The notes: generated by a model from the letters alone, not told the origin. A stretch of DNA of 64,000 bases from Panorpa germanica (GCA_963678705.1 OY783209.1:10540001-10604000); one strand, 5' to 3'; numbered from the stretch's first letter, positions 1-17,868 are shown. A program made the numbers and translations.

Positions 1-68
1 TTATCAGTTAAATTGTCTATACATTAATTAGAGTACGTACATTGGACAAGCCAATCAATACACATTAG

Positions 69-248
69 TTACTTTATTATAATATCGATTTGAACACACT
101 GTTTTATGGTTTCAAGTATAAAATGTAACATACTCGTATTATTACGCTTAACCATGCAAAAAGTATTACAAAGTAACTCAAGAATGGCTTCGGTTTCTAG
201 AGCTAACAAAGACTGAATGTGTGCTAAATCACTCAAATAATAAATCAT
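69..248 (-). CDS. hypothetical small helical protein (uncertain)
   Basis: An open frame of about 59 codons from an ATG at 248 (minus strand). The peptide is leucine-rich and looks helical, with a run of the type LAHIQSLLALETEAILELL. It lies divergently to VPS33A, about 400 bp from its start, where a further head-to-head partner gene would be expected. I do not recognise the family. It could be a complete small protein, the first exon of a gene continuing left, or chance; no strong splice donor is visible at its end. Confidence 0.3.
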   Translation of the reverse strand: MIYYLSDLAHIQSLLALETEAILELLCNTFCMVKRNNTSMLHFILETIKQCVQIDIIIK

Positions 249-653
249 GGTTTCTCCGTGGTTCACGTTGTCTTTTACGCTAAAAAAATTCTAGATACTA
301 AAGTCGTGTTCCAACCCGCTATCTTGCGCGTTTTACTAACCACTACGCCGTCTAAAACGATAAACTATATATACCTTTTAGATTCAATAAGCTCCAATTT
401 GAATTACAATAAACTAATTGAAAATAATATAAAAATAACGCACTTTTATCGTTACTTTGGCGCTTTAATTTCAAATAAATATAATGCATCGGGCAGCACT
501 TTGCATTACTTCAAGTTTATTGTCGTAGGCGTTAAATGTAAACATGGCGTCAAATATATATTAACTGTCAAAGAGTGTCAGTTTCAGCTGATTCTAGTCA
601 AAAACATAATCAAGTTATAATCCTTTTAATTGTGCACATAAATATTATATATA
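249..653. promoter_or_regulatory. VPS33A upstream region, possibly bidirectional
   Basis: A 405-bp spacer between the VPS33A start and the divergent small frame. Close to VPS33A it holds the words CTGTCAAA and TGTCAGT (about 565-590), the same TGACA/TGTCA words that crowd the other gene-pair spacers in this window. No TATA box is evident. A 120-codon open frame crosses this stretch on the plus strand but has no ATG start and no recognisable content. Confidence 0.35.
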
Positions 654-3247
654 ATGTCTTCTCATTTATCTGGAGGAAGAATAAATGTAGCATTATTACA
701 AGAAACGTATAGAAAAGAGTTATTATTTTTATTAGAAAAATGTCAAGGAACTAAGGTGACTTATTTCTTTTGCAGTTTTATTTTAACTCGTTGATTGTGT
801 GTTAAATACTATTCATTATTTTAGGCTATAATATGGGATGATTCACTGGCTGGCCCAATGGGTCTTGTAGCAAAATATTCTCTTTTGAAGGAACATGATG
901 TTGTTAAAATGTTCAAAATTCAATCTGGGCCATTACCTCCTTTATCTGTAAGACATGTTATTTTTATAAGTAGACCAGATACATTAATTATGGATCTTAT
1001 TGCAACAAATCTTCTGAAAGAAGAACGTATAAGTAGTTCAGGTAAAATTAAAAACTATGTTAATGAAATTTTATTTGCAATCAACAACACTAATAAAATC
1101 GCAATATCTAGGAACCGTTAAGAAAGATTTTCATTTATTCTTTTTACCACGAAAAAGTTTACTGTGTGAAGAACGCTTAAAAAATCGAGGAGTTTTTGGA
1201 AGCTTTACTCTAATAGAAGAGCTTAAGTGCCATTTATTTCCATTTGATAGTGATGTTATGTCCATGGAACTACCAAACGCATTTCGGTGAGGATAGTTTC
1301 TCCGTAATTAAATTATTAATGTATATTTTTTAAATTTATATTGTTAAATTATTAAATATATTGCAGTGAATTATATTTAGAGGGTGATCCTACATGTATA
1401 CACCAATCAGCCCAAGCGTTAATGTCACTACAGTCATTATTTGGGCCGTTTAATAAAGTATATGGTAAAGGACAATATTCTAAACAAGTAAGGACATTTC
1501 ATGTTGCACAGTTTAAAGTATCAATATCATAAAAATTGAATTCAATATGTTTTATAGGTGTGGGAATTGCTCTGTAGAATGGGGAAGCAAGAAGATTTAC
1601 AGCAATCGCAAACATCTGCAGATCAATTAATAATTATCGAAAGAGCTACAGATTTAGTATCGCCTCTAGCCACTCAATTAACATATGAAGGCCTTATTGG
1701 TGATTATTGAGAATTGCCTAAAAATAGATATTGTGTTCAATGTTTATAGGAAAATTCTAATTAGATGCGTTACAGATGAACTATTCGGTATAAGTAATAC
1801 CACTGCTACTTTTCCTGCCAAGAGATTTGCAGATCAAGATGAAAATAATCAAGACCTGACTAGTCAAGTAGAAATCAAACAGATAGTGTTAAATTCTAGT
1901 GATGAATTATTTGGAGAACTTAGAGATAAAAATTTTAATGCGGTAAAAATATCTTTTATATCTCAATGTTTTTAGTTTGAGGTATATTGAGTAATAAACT
2001 AACAACTTGTCTTTAAGGTTGGTGTGGCTCTGTCTAAACAAGCACGACTTATATCATCTCAATTTGAGGAAAGACATGGTGACAAATCTGTACAAGAAAT
2101 AAAACAATTCGTTGCACGACTTCCACATATGTTGGCTAACAAACAGGCATTAGCTACACACACTGCTATTGCAGAGTATATTAAAGAAGTATTGTTCGAA
2201 ATATTTTTTCTAAACCGTTTGAGGACGCATTTGGAATAGTTAAAATAAAACTTGGTTTATTTCCAGATGACAGTTTCATTTTCTTTTGAAGAAACCCTTC
2301 AATGCGAACAGGATTTCTTAACTGGAATCGACACTGATAAACCAAATCCGTATCTAGAAGATCTTATAGCACAAGAGGTATCTTTAGTAAAAGTCCTTCG
2401 GTTATTATGTTTACAATCAGTAACAGGGTCCGGGTTAAAACAAAAGGTACATTAATTTTAGATTTAGAATTTTAGAAAATTATTTATTCTTTCTTTCTTT
2501 TCATTCATTTAAATTAATGCGTTTAAAAAAACTACTTAAACAGGTTTTGGATTATTACAAAAGAGAAATTGTGCAAGTCTATGGGTTAAATGCTTATTTA
2601 ACATTAGTAAATTTAGAAAGCGCAGGATTATTGCGACTGCAAGGGGGGCCCCCTCGTCAGTATACAGTATTGAGAAAGGTATTAAATTCGTATATGATAC
2701 TATAAAATTTTATCCCATATGTATTTATATTTCATGGTTTCAAAATTGTTCAATTTACAGACATTAAATTTAACAGTTGAGGATACGTCTGAGACTAATC
2801 CTACAGATATTTCGTATGTTCACAGCATTTACGCACCTATTTCAATAAGAATAGCAGAGCATGTAGCAAAGTGTAAAAAATGGCAAGGTAATTTCTTATT
2901 TATAAAATTATGTTATTAGAAAATTTTAAGAGTAATTTTCATGTAAATATTTTCGTATAGAACTTCAAGATTCACTTGGAGTTTTGCCTGGACCCTTATT
3001 CGCAGATTCTGTCCCAGTAACTCTAGGACACAGCCGACGAGGCTCTCTAGCAAGTGAAAATTCAAATACAGATACTCCAAGAGTTATTTTAGTATTCTTT
3101 CTGGGTGGATGTACATATGCAGAAATTTCTGCTCTAAGATTTTTATCTCAAAAAGAGGAATACAATGTGGAGTTTGTTGTGGCAACAACAAAAATCATTT
3201 CTGGAAATTCTTTCATTAAAACTTTAATGGAGCCTATGCCGGAATGA
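654..3247 (+). CDS. Vps33A: VPS33A, Sec1/Munc18-type subunit of HOPS/CORVET
   Basis: A Sec1/Munc18-family protein, the SNARE-binding core of the HOPS and CORVET tethering complexes that drive endosome and lysosome fusion (carnation in Drosophila). Eleven exons: 654-755, 825-1041, 1112-1286, 1367-1487, 1558-1699, 1776-1942, 2018-2188, 2267-2446, 2544-2678, 2761-2887, 2961-3247. The sum is 1,824 nt, or 607 residues, close to the roughly 600 of animal VPS33A. Diagnostic stretches are [13 protein letters not shown] and [13 protein letters not shown] near the N-terminus, [19 protein letters not shown] in the middle, [18 protein letters not shown] late, and [20 protein letters not shown] close to the end. 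All introns are short (about 65-100 bp) with GT-AG ends. The match is to the A paralogue rather than VPS33B. I see no damage. Confidence 0.95.
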
Positions 3248-4350
3248 TTAATGTTTTTTGAACGATATTGGTATTAGTATAACATCCAATATACGTTTCT
3301 TAACATTTGTAAAGCAAAGTCGAGATATAACATCGGTAAATGAGTTATCGAGATTGGATAACATTTTAATATTCACGGAAAGTGTATTAAAACTATTTTT
3401 AAAGTACATGTATTTATACTAATGTTGCAATAAGTTGATACGCATTATATCTATTCCTTATCAAGAAATATAACAATAAAGAAATATTTCCCATACGAAT
3501 AATTTTAATTCATTGTATTATCTTCTTAATCGTATATTGCGGTTGTACATGAAATCTAATTTTTTTAATTTATAATTTAATTCAATTTTTAATACACGGG
3601 AATGCTGCAACGGCGCCACTGTAGAAAAATCATAAATTCGCATTAAACAAGACTGATGTAAAGACACTTCAAGTCAATTTGTATTGCATATTTTGAGAAA
3701 AAGATATATTTATGTTTAAGTTTGGGTGGAGTAAATAATATTTTAATCTAATAAACATGTCGTGATGTTTTTAAGTGTAAATAAAGCTATATATTATTGA
3801 AATTAATGTGTATTGCGCACGGACATAGTACGCCATTTTGAGGGCTGTAGGTTTTGATGGTAAGTGGCAAATATTTGTTTAATTATGTGTATTATCTATT
3901 CAAAAATGATGAAATAATTTTATAACAAGATTAATATGAGTAGCGCTTTTAATCATTTCAATTTTTATTTGTTTTAATTGGTGTTTTTAATTAAGAAAAG
4001 CTATGACATTCAGCCTACATAGGTGGGTCTATCTTATTGAACACAGGTTCAATTTTTTCTTTTATATTACAATTTACTGTCTGTGTTTTTATTCAATTAT
4101 CTAATGTTATTATTATCGTCACTAATTAGATCTAAGCCTTTTATTATTATTTTTTTTATCCATCTGTCAATTTTATAAGTAGGGCACATGTACATAACAA
4201 ACATGTTATTATAATTTAATAGAATATTATTCTTCTTTGTATATATTGCGATGTCACTTTTGTTCTAAAATATGAACTATATATATTTTTAGGAAAATTA
4301 GAATGCGCGCAAAAATTCTTTGAGCCCCCTTTTAACCCTTAACCAACAAA
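3248..4350. other. VPS33A 3' side, Tao promoter and 5'UTR
   Basis: No coding content. A poly(A) signal AATAAA lies near 3475, consistent with the VPS33A 3' end. A likely non-coding first exon of Tao ends at 3859, where a strong donor (G|GTAAGTGG) follows a short GC-richer stretch (CGCCATTTTGAGGG). A matching acceptor (TTTTTAG) stands at 4292, 58 bp before the Tao ATG. The intervening intron is AT-rich with nothing notable. Confidence 0.5.
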
Positions 4351-8583
<4,233 letters not shown>

Positions 8584-11500
8584 AAAGAAAGCATCGTCTA
8601 ACTATTAGGACAATAGAGTATAACGTAATGTACCATTTATTTTATTAATAATTTTTATAATTAAATTCATTTATGAAAAGATACGCATTAAAAAATCCTT
8701 ACGCATACATACACATACATTACCATGTAAATATACCAGAAAGAAACATTGAAAACTTCAAATACTGATTTCTGACTTTGAATACTGCTTATCTTACATG
8801 TGCTATATTTTGTACATAATAATATTGATATGTTTCAATCTCGTCGTATATTTAAGTGTTTTATAATGATTTAAGATTATTATAATTCTACATGTAAAAA
8901 AAGTTTTTTTTTATATAAATAATTATGTCTGTCTCATTTTGTAATAATATTTCTTTTAAATACACGATCTATAATACCAAAGTAATTCCTATCAACAATT
9001 ATTGCAAATAATTTTATTAACAAATTATATTTTTCACATCTGTACTAGACTGAACTGTACGTGAACTCTCAAAATAAATATATTAAATCAAATTATAATA
9101 GAAGTCAGAAATGTGTGTATAAAAACAAGTCATTATTTTTTTTTTTTTTGCGTATTTGTGTAGTTTTATTCTTTCCAAAAACCGAACCGTAATTGTAATG
9201 CAGTAGTTAATAAAAGCTATCATTGAAATATCTTCCCTTTGCTATCATTTAATATTGTAATTGAGTAATGATAGTTGATTAACAAATAGTCCTTGCAAAT
9301 AAAAATAGTTTTATGATCTCATAAATAAATAGATAAATTTTTCATGACGTATTTTATACTATATTAGTATAAAGTTAAAATATTTAAAGTAGTTGTTTTT
9401 AATTTTAATATTTATAATTGAGAGAACACTGCCATTCGAAGGAGAATATCATCTTTTTACCTGTAAAACAGGAAAAATTGAATATGATAAATCTACTAGA
9501 AGTAAAACATAAATTTAGTGCAGATACAAAAATCCGAGAGTTTTATAGAAACTGATGTAATCTGTTAATTTTGATATTGTTGGAAATATAACATAAGCTT
9601 TTTATAATAAACCTTTTTAAGTCAACGTCAAATCACTGCTTTTTTTAAGATTTTGAAGCACAGCATAACATTATGAGGTGGTGTTCAACAGACTCATAAT
9701 AAAAAAACTGTGATTTAGTTTTGTTAAAAAAGCTTATTTATAGTATAGGTGCACAGTAGTTGTGATATATTATTTGTATAATTACAAATTGGTATTCTTT
9801 TCATATATAATATATTCATTAAATTTTTTATTATTATTTTTTTTTTTGTCACTTCCGATTATTAATTTACAAAAATTACAGCGGTCTGCAACATTATTTT
9901 GTTCAAAAGTTCCTAATATGTATTTGCCATCGGTATTTAAATTGAAAATATACATTTTAAAATGAGACAATATAAAATAAATTTTTAGAAATTATGAAAA
10001 AATAAATAAATTAAAAGTAATATGTTGTTATGATTAAATGTTTTGTAACAATTTTTAAAATTACTATTTCATAAATAAATTTTATGAAATTTGTGTATAA
10101 AATTGTGATTGAGAAAATGTGTTTGTTTTTATTTAATTTAAAAAGAAAAACACCCAATTAATTCTAAATATAATCTATAATAATATTTATGTAAATGAGA
10201 TCTATTAATGTATAACGTAATACCGCTGTTAAATATGCTATCTGTTTACTGATACGGCTACTTTCTATTGATCCGAGGTTGTTCAATTGTTTTAGAATTA
10301 ATTAAGTAAATATTCTTGATAATCTATATTTTTTCTTACAAGATTCTAATTTTGTCTGATATATTTTAGACTCTGTATTAAAATCAATGTACGAAATGTT
10401 TTTTTTTTAAGATTTACTTTCTTCTGACTCATATGTTAACATATTTTGTGCTATGTATATTTTTCTCCATAAATTTTCAACTCAAAACTATAAAATTAGT
10501 AAATACGAGTATGATTTGTTTCCAACATGTATAATATCATTTACATAAATTTTAATATATTTTATAAATTCTTTAGAGGTTGTAATAATCTAATGTATAA
10601 TATTTCCCATAATCATATTTATAATATTTTTTCTCTTTATAGGAATAACAAATTTAAATAATTTTTAATAAATAAATAAAATAATTGCATCTTAGTATAA
10701 TCCAATCTTGACAATTTACAATACGAATATACTATATCAAATCAATTAGAAATCTATTTTCATAATGATTTTTGTCATTTTTAAATTACCATAGAGTAAT
10801 TTTTATTTGTAAATTCATTAAATAATTTAATTAATTGTTTTACATTTTTTAGAAGTCTTTTTTATAGACTTGTCATTTATTATCATAAAACAACAATTTT
10901 ATTTGTATTAAAATTTTGAATTATTTTCGAGAATATTTCTTTTTTTTAATCTTTCAAATTATATTTGATTTGGTATAAATTATTCTAATATTCTTCACAT
11001 ATGAAAAATAAATTCTTGGTAATGACTTAGTATTATAAAAGTATAAATATTAATAATAATATAATTCAAAATATATAGTAAGCATAATAGTTATAGGAGA
11101 TGGTTGGTTGGATGGAAACACTGAAATGTAGACCATTTTTAATTTTAAAATTGCAACACATTAGAAACAAAAATGATAAATACGTTTGCTTAATTATAAA
11201 TTATGTATTTATTTATTTAAGAAGCATCATGTTTTTATGTCATATAATTCCATAATACATAATTCTTTTTCAATGATTATATATATATATAGAGATATAT
11301 ATAATCAGTCAAATATTTATTGATATATTTCACATTATTCAACATATTAATTGTACCAGTAGAATTATTCTTTGATCACACTTAGTTAATGAGAAAATAT
11401 GTTATCTGATAGTTTTCTTTTTTTGTTATCATGATTAAATGTGAAATGATAATTAATTTATATAAATTAATTACTTTTCCGTTAGTAATTTTTTATAAAT

Positions 11501-14500
11501 TTTATTGTGTAACACTGTACATATTTTTTTTTTAGTTTTTATGAATAATTATGAATACCATTGATTGTCTAAACTCTTTAATCCCAAAAATTGCTGGATA
11601 CACTGTCATCATCCGAAGTATATATTGAAGCACACTGTATTATATTCTATGATTGCGGTAATATTTATTTCGTTTATGCAAATATGAATAAGAGAAAATT
11701 AGTATTTTTTTCATTAATATATTTGCAAATATAAAATATTTCATTGCATAACACATGTGCATAATCGTTAGGTAAATTCGAAACGTGAAACACATAAATA
11801 TTTTGTGAGAAATTAATTTAACTATACTTTATGTATGTGTTATAATAAATAATAATATACCTTATTAAACATGCAAGTATCATTTACGTTTTAATATATC
11901 TGCTACATATAAAGGTGGTACTTTCTTGTTTACTGAGATGATGCCTATAAATTATTCACTCTAATGTAAATTTTCATAAATTCGTTGTTTTGTTTGAAGA
12001 ATGAATAACACAACTCAAGAATTATTTTACACAAAGTTTTTGATGATGTAAGAAAACAGTATGCCTTTGAATTTGATAACGATTTATTGAACTGTGGTAG
12101 TTTGTTTGATTGTGTCATTTATACGAAAGAATTGTTTATAAAAGTTTATGAGGCGTGAATACTTTATGGTCACCTTTTACATTGTTTAACAAAGATGATC
12201 AATTATGAAATCGAAATTTCGAAAATATTGTACACAGTTTATATTATTAATTGATGTATTTATAAATTAATTGACAAATTGTGCCATGGGCAGGTAGAAC
12301 AACTTTTTAAAAGCTGTTCGTGCCTTTTACATGAAGCACTTTCGTACTTAATATATTTATATATTTAGTTAATTAATAAAATAAAAATTGTTTAAATAAA
12401 TCATAGTCTTTGTAATATAGCAATGAATTAAGAATTTTAGTTTTAAGTTTTTATTCACAAAAAATATTTTTCTGGTATTATTTGTACCTGTTTCTTATTT
12501 TAACTATTAAATAGTTTCGTGAATATTGATCATCTTTATTTTTGTTAAAAATTGAATGTGTGTAAATGTATCAAACATCTTTTATAAAAAGAAATTATAT
12601 ATATAAATAAATAATACTCTTTCACACCAAAAAAGTAAAATATATTTAAAAAAACACGTCAAAATAATAGAACACCTACAATTGAGAGTCATTATTATAT
12701 CCATATAAATTAATTAAATGATTATTAAAATAGTTTATATATTAAAAAAAATATATTATTAAAATATTTTTGACAATAGAATTTATTTTGTTTTTATTTT
12801 TTCGTTTTAAGATCATATTTTAGTATAATTCTGACTTAAAAAGGTTTCAAAATTTACGCTTAATAAATATTTATAAAAAATTATGTAACTCAAACATTTA
12901 TTATTTAAAAAAATATATAACCATATTATTGTTGTTTGAATGTTTAGTTATAAGGCATGCAAATAATTTTAATACAGTGAAAGACCAGTGTATCATTCTG
13001 AGAGTAGTTATTTTATTGTTTTTATAAAAATAAACATATAATTATTATTGCAAGTGGCATAATATTGATTTTATGAGATTCCCAAATTTTCAGAGAAAAA
13101 CCGAATGCTGCCTCTTTCTAATAGTGATAATTTACTGTAATTTCATTCGATGTTCAACAGTTTAAGTTTTAGGAAAAAAGTTCCATGAAATTAAAGAAGT
13201 TAAATAAAATCCACAAAAGAGTACATATTTTAAATTTAATTCAGCAGTTTATCAACTTCAAACGTGTAGCGAACTTGATTTTAAACAAAGAAATTTAGGT
13301 TGCCTGCACTTCAGGCTCTAAATATGGAGTAGTTTAGATTTGATGCCCGTTCATGTATCTGATACGCATGCTATTCTAGATAAAGAAAATATACGTCTTT
13401 CTTAGCGTGAAAACCAATAATTATAAATATTTCAAGTAATTTTACACGTCGAAGAAATCAAAAGGAAGCAAGGAACAAAATAAATAAAACTTTCACAGCA
13501 TTTGTGTAAATATAAATACTAATTTCAAAACTAAAATAGCATAATACACATGCAAAATTTCAACTTTCTATCCGTTACGAATTAAAAGATACATAGGAAA
13601 AAGTAATTATTTTTTTCGTTTTTCCAAAATTACGGGTTTCCAGGAAAGTCAAGGAAAAATCCAAGGACGCGAAAGGTCTTAGAATTTTTTTCTCTGCGAA
13701 ATAGGAAATTTTCAAAAACATCGCCGGAGTCGTTTCCGTTTTAACATACGAATTTCGGACACACATAAGAATATAAATATACACTTGGAACATTATAATA
13801 TAAGAGTTTGCTCATTGTAACGCCGGGGGTATATGCAACTATAATTACCGCAGTATCATTTCCACTCACTGTTTTAATTTAATACTGTATTTTGTAGTTA
13901 ATTTAATTTATTTTTTAAGTTTCCTTAGTTTTTTTTAGAACCTTACAAGGTCCAATGTTTTAAATTAAAAATATTAAATTTAGAAAAACTATATTATACT
14001 AGAGTTTTCCCCCATCGCAGGTGACGACTGTTTTTTGTGTGTGAATTGAATTTCAAATTATAATTCCATTTTTAAATTGAAATATTTAACTTGTTCCATA
14101 TTAATTTTACATATAACAACAAATAATTTTTCATATAAACTGACTAATACAATTAATTTTTTATTTGGGAATTTTTTTTTCGATTTGTAAATTAGGTAGA
14201 CAATATATAAAATTTCAACTTTATAGCACAATTTTCACTCTCGGCAAAAACCGCACTTGTGGCCCCAATAAAAATATATTTTTATAATTCTACCGCTATA
14301 GAATAAAAGGAATTATTATTGTTGAATTCTCAAAACAATTTTTATTTGTTCTAAATAAACAATTTGTTATATGCTTCTTAAGAAAAGATAAAAACAATTA
14401 AGACGATAAAATATTTAAAAGAAAAATAGAAAATTTCTGAAAATTATTTATTTTATGAAATGAATAACAAATTAAAAAAATAACAGTATATACAAATATG

Positions 14501-14660
14501 AATGCATCTTTATAACAAGCCTATATGTTCCACCTTAAGTTTATTATGTTTATATTTAATTAAAAATAAATTTTATGAAATCTATAAGTTGATAATTTTC
14601 TCGAAGTATATATATTACAGAGAAGGTTACCATGTATATATATTAAGAATGATTTCTGTA
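8584..14660. other. 6-kb AT-rich gene-free stretch after Tao
   Basis: No coding signal on either strand; the few open frames here are short, low-complexity and AT-driven. The first kilobases probably hold the Tao 3'UTR, with several AATAAA signals. A hairpin-like TA run lies at about 11277-11308 (GATTATATATATAT ... ATATATATAATC). Around 13560-13800 the base composition rises slightly, but I find no recognisable protein. I see no terminal repeats marking a complete transposon. Confidence 0.5.
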
Positions 14661-15978
14661 TTATTGGGTAGGAGAGAAGTCAGTGGGCTTAAGAATTCTG
14701 CAATGCATTTCCCTTATAAGCGGAACTGTGTAAGCGACACATTCATCCCAACCTGGAGATCTCCAAGCACTTTCTCTTGTCTCACGACGTGCTTGCAAAT
14801 CCTTGTAACCTTTGAGAAATAAGGAAACCAAACAAACAATTAGACATAATTACAGAAAAACGCATGTAACACAAGAGTGTTTCTACTTACACCATATATG
14901 GTGGACGTTGTACAATCTCCCGATTTGCGAAAAAAAGCCGGCGAAAGCTTCATTATTATTTCTTCTATAGTTAATTGCTCTAGCCCAGTTGTTACCCCAT
15001 TCAATCATAGTTCCTGGTTTCAAACTGTAGGATCGTATTTCGTAAATATTATCTCCAGACCTTGGCTCTACGGAGGGCCAGTAGCTGAAGGAGAGTAAAT
15101 ATTGAAGATGACGAGATCTAAGAAAGTTGCCCCTCTCTCTGGTAAGCTTAACATAATCCTAAGTAAAATAATAGTAAAGTTATAGTTTACAAATGATGTA
15201 TATTAATTTACATCAAATTACCTGTATTTAGAAATGTATTAACATGCATTTTAAAGGATAATTTAAATGGATGCATACTGGAGACACAGGTGAAAATGGA
15301 TGAGGAAGGAATCTACAACATATATATGAAAGCTAGTAAAGCGGATACGAATAGCAATAAAATAATTCATCTGCGTTATTAACTTACTGGATCATTTCCT
15401 AATTCTGTTTTAGCTTGATCAACTCTTTCAAAACCTCCAGTATATCGCCATAAATGCAACGCTTGATCCAAATCGCCAACTTGGACAGTCCAAGAGCCAA
15501 TTAGTTCACAACTTAGATTATCCTTTTTAGAATCAACAAGTTCTACTGTTGTTTTGCTTTAAAAAGAAATGCAGTGAAATTAATAAGGTTATTAAACTGT
15601 TTCTATTGATTCAGTAAAATTCTCTCACTAATTATTCATATATTTTTCATGTGAATCTGGGCGAATATTATGCGTGTGTAAAGCGTATACGACTTCTTTG
15701 TCACTAAGCATACGGCTGTGCGACTCCTTCGTTGGTTCAATACGACGAACAAGTAATTTACTAAGCCATGATTTATCACCATCGACAAACGCAGCTTTGC
15801 TTGTGGAAATAGCTCTGCCAAGAAATGAGTAATTTATTATTATAGATTGTAGATTCACAAAATTATGCGATTGATACGAAATGTAAAAATCTTAAAAAGT
15901 AGAATTAGAAATTTTTTTCTTGAAATCTCACCTTGTAGAGTTATATAAATTATTAGTCAAACTAAATATTCTAGACAT
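14661..15978 (-). CDS. Nipsnap: NIPSNAP family mitochondrial protein
   Basis: NIPSNAP proteins are conserved mitochondrial proteins; in mammals they act as mitophagy eat-me signals, and the biochemical activity is unclear. Five exons on the minus strand: 15978-15932, 15814-15629, 15556-15388, 15158-14891, 14809-14661. Total 819 nt, 272 residues. The N-terminus ([16 protein letters not shown]) is short and basic, as for a mitochondrial targeting sequence. Family landmarks follow: [39 protein letters not shown] with RYTGG, and [20 protein letters not shown]. Then come [15 protein letters not shown] and the C-terminal [20 protein letters not shown]. Length and order match animal NIPSNAP1/2. It is head to head with Ufd1. 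Confidence 0.95.
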
Positions 15979-16402
15979 TTTTTAATATAAGTAATTAAGA
16001 CGGATGCATATAACTATAAATTGATTAATTATAATAATTTTCCAAGTGACACTATAAAGGTTTTACAGTTTTTATTATTTGACATTAGGGTTTTGAAGGT
16101 TATCAATGTTTTCAATCTTGTCAGCTCAGTGTGGCAATGTCGCTGTACGCCTTGACCATCTTATTTTGTCTCTGACACACTCTGACAAATGCTGACAACT
16201 GTCAGTACTTTGTGGCTATATTATCTTTGGTGGCTATGAATATAAATGTCAAGATATCAATATTTTACAAATAAATTGTCAATTATATCAAAGGTTTTTC
16301 AAAGAGGAGGCTCCGACAGTACTTGACAATAACTTAGATTATTATAACAGAATATAAATTTAAATTCAAAAGAAAAGTTTCACTTCGCACAACTAAAGCA
16401 AA
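15979..16402. promoter_or_regulatory. NIPSNAP/Ufd1 bidirectional promoter with TGACA cluster
   Basis: A 424-bp spacer between two divergent start codons. By eye it holds about ten TGACA or TGTCA words, the densest at 16170-16206, where three TGACA units and one TGTCA follow each other (TCTGACAAATGCTGACAACT then GTCAGT). Others lie near 16047, 16080, 16119, 16246, 16277 and 16323. Fewer than one would be expected by chance in this length. Factor identity is unknown. Confidence 0.55.
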
Positions 16403-17868
16403 ATGGTAAGAAATAAATAATAGTACACTTATCATTCTTTAAGAAAAATATTTTTCTTTGGTTATGTTATTGTTATTTTTACATAGTCATTCAATCAAAA
16501 GAATTATTCGTAAATTCGTATTATAATGTATGACAAATTAGTTTCATGTAAAACTGTAGCTATTTAATATTTATTATTAAATTGAAAGGCTTTTATAATT
16601 ACAGTTCCAGTTTGGGTTTGGAAATGTTTTTCCGGAAATTCCGAGACCTTTTAATACATCATACAGATGTTATTCAGTTTCCATGTTACCTGGAAATGAA
16701 CGCCAGGATGTTGAACGTGGTGGCAAAAGTAAATCAAATATATACAAGTAACTATACATTTGACAGTTTTATGCAATTTCATAATAAATGAGAACTATTT
16801 TTTTTGCAGTTATTATGCCCCCATCTGCTCTGGATCAGCTAACAAGACTTAACATTGTGTATCCTATGCTTTTTAAACTAACAAACAAAAAAACTGCACG
16901 TATTACACATTCTGGCGTTCTTGAATTTGTTGCTGATGAGGGCAAAGTTTATTTACCATACTGGGTAAGATTTTTTCTGATAAATATCATTTGTTTTCCT
17001 TACAGTTTGAATCATATTTTTCCTATTCTTAGATGATGCATAATCTTCTACTAGAAGAAGGAGATCTTCTTCAAATCGAGAGTACGACTTTACCAGTTGC
17101 TACTTTTTCACGTTTCCAACCACAATCTTCAGATTTCTTAGATATCACTAATCCTAAAGCTGTACTTGAGAATGGGCTCAGGTAATATATTTAATTGTTA
17201 TTTTAATCAATTAATGAATTCTGTACAACTTTGGAACGTGATGTGATTTCAGGAGTTTCGCTTGCTTGACAACAGGAGATGTGATTGCAATTAAATACAA
17301 TCAAAGAATTTATGAGATGTGCGTTTTGGAAACGAAGCCGGGTAATGCAGTCAGCATTATTGAATGTGATATGAATGTAAGTTTATTATTTTTTATAGAA
17401 ACCATTTTTTTTTTAAATGACTCAAATAATATATTAACCGAAAATTATCTTTATAGGTAGAGTTTTCAGCTCCTGTAGGATACAAAGAGCCTGAACGCCC
17501 TACAGCTAAGTCTGAGCAAATGGAAGTAGATCCTGCTGATATGATGCCAGAACCTTCCGGATTCGTTGCATTCAAAGGAACTGGAAACCGTTTAGATGGT
17601 AAAAAGCGAAAAGATTCTGCCAGCAGTGAAGCTACACCAAGACAGGTAATGGAATATTGGAATCTTTCAATAATATTGCTCGCGAATATTTTGTAATGTG
17701 TACATGTTATTTTAGACTTATGTACGAGGAATACCCGATTACGATTATCAGATCGGGACTCTCCGTTTTCTAAGAAACTCAAAACCTCAAGTTAAGGAAG
17801 CTGTTGCAGATGAATCATTTGAGGCATTCTCTGGAGAAGGATTCAGTTTAAGAAAAACTAGAAAGTAA
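16403..17868 (+). CDS. Ufd1: Ufd1, ubiquitin-binding cofactor of p97/VCP
   Basis: Ufd1 pairs with Npl4 to recruit ubiquitylated clients to the p97/VCP unfoldase in ER-associated and nuclear protein degradation. Seven exons: 16403-16405, 16605-16728, 16810-16964, 17033-17181, 17253-17376, 17457-17645, 17716-17868. Total 897 nt, 298 residues. The N-terminal double-psi barrel region reads [56 protein letters not shown] and [12 protein letters not shown]. The C-terminal half carries [21 protein letters not shown] and the terminal [13 protein letters not shown]. The first coding exon holds only the ATG; the donor GTAAGA follows directly. Frame and family N-terminus ([20 protein letters not shown]) support this start. 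Confidence 0.96.

Noticed and set aside
258-620. 120-codon open frame on the plus strand before VPS33A
   Set aside because: It begins with GTG, has no recognisable motif and overlaps the presumed promoter.
654-3247. VPS33B as identity
   Set aside because: The conserved stretches ([39 protein letters not shown]) match VPS33A, and the length fits.
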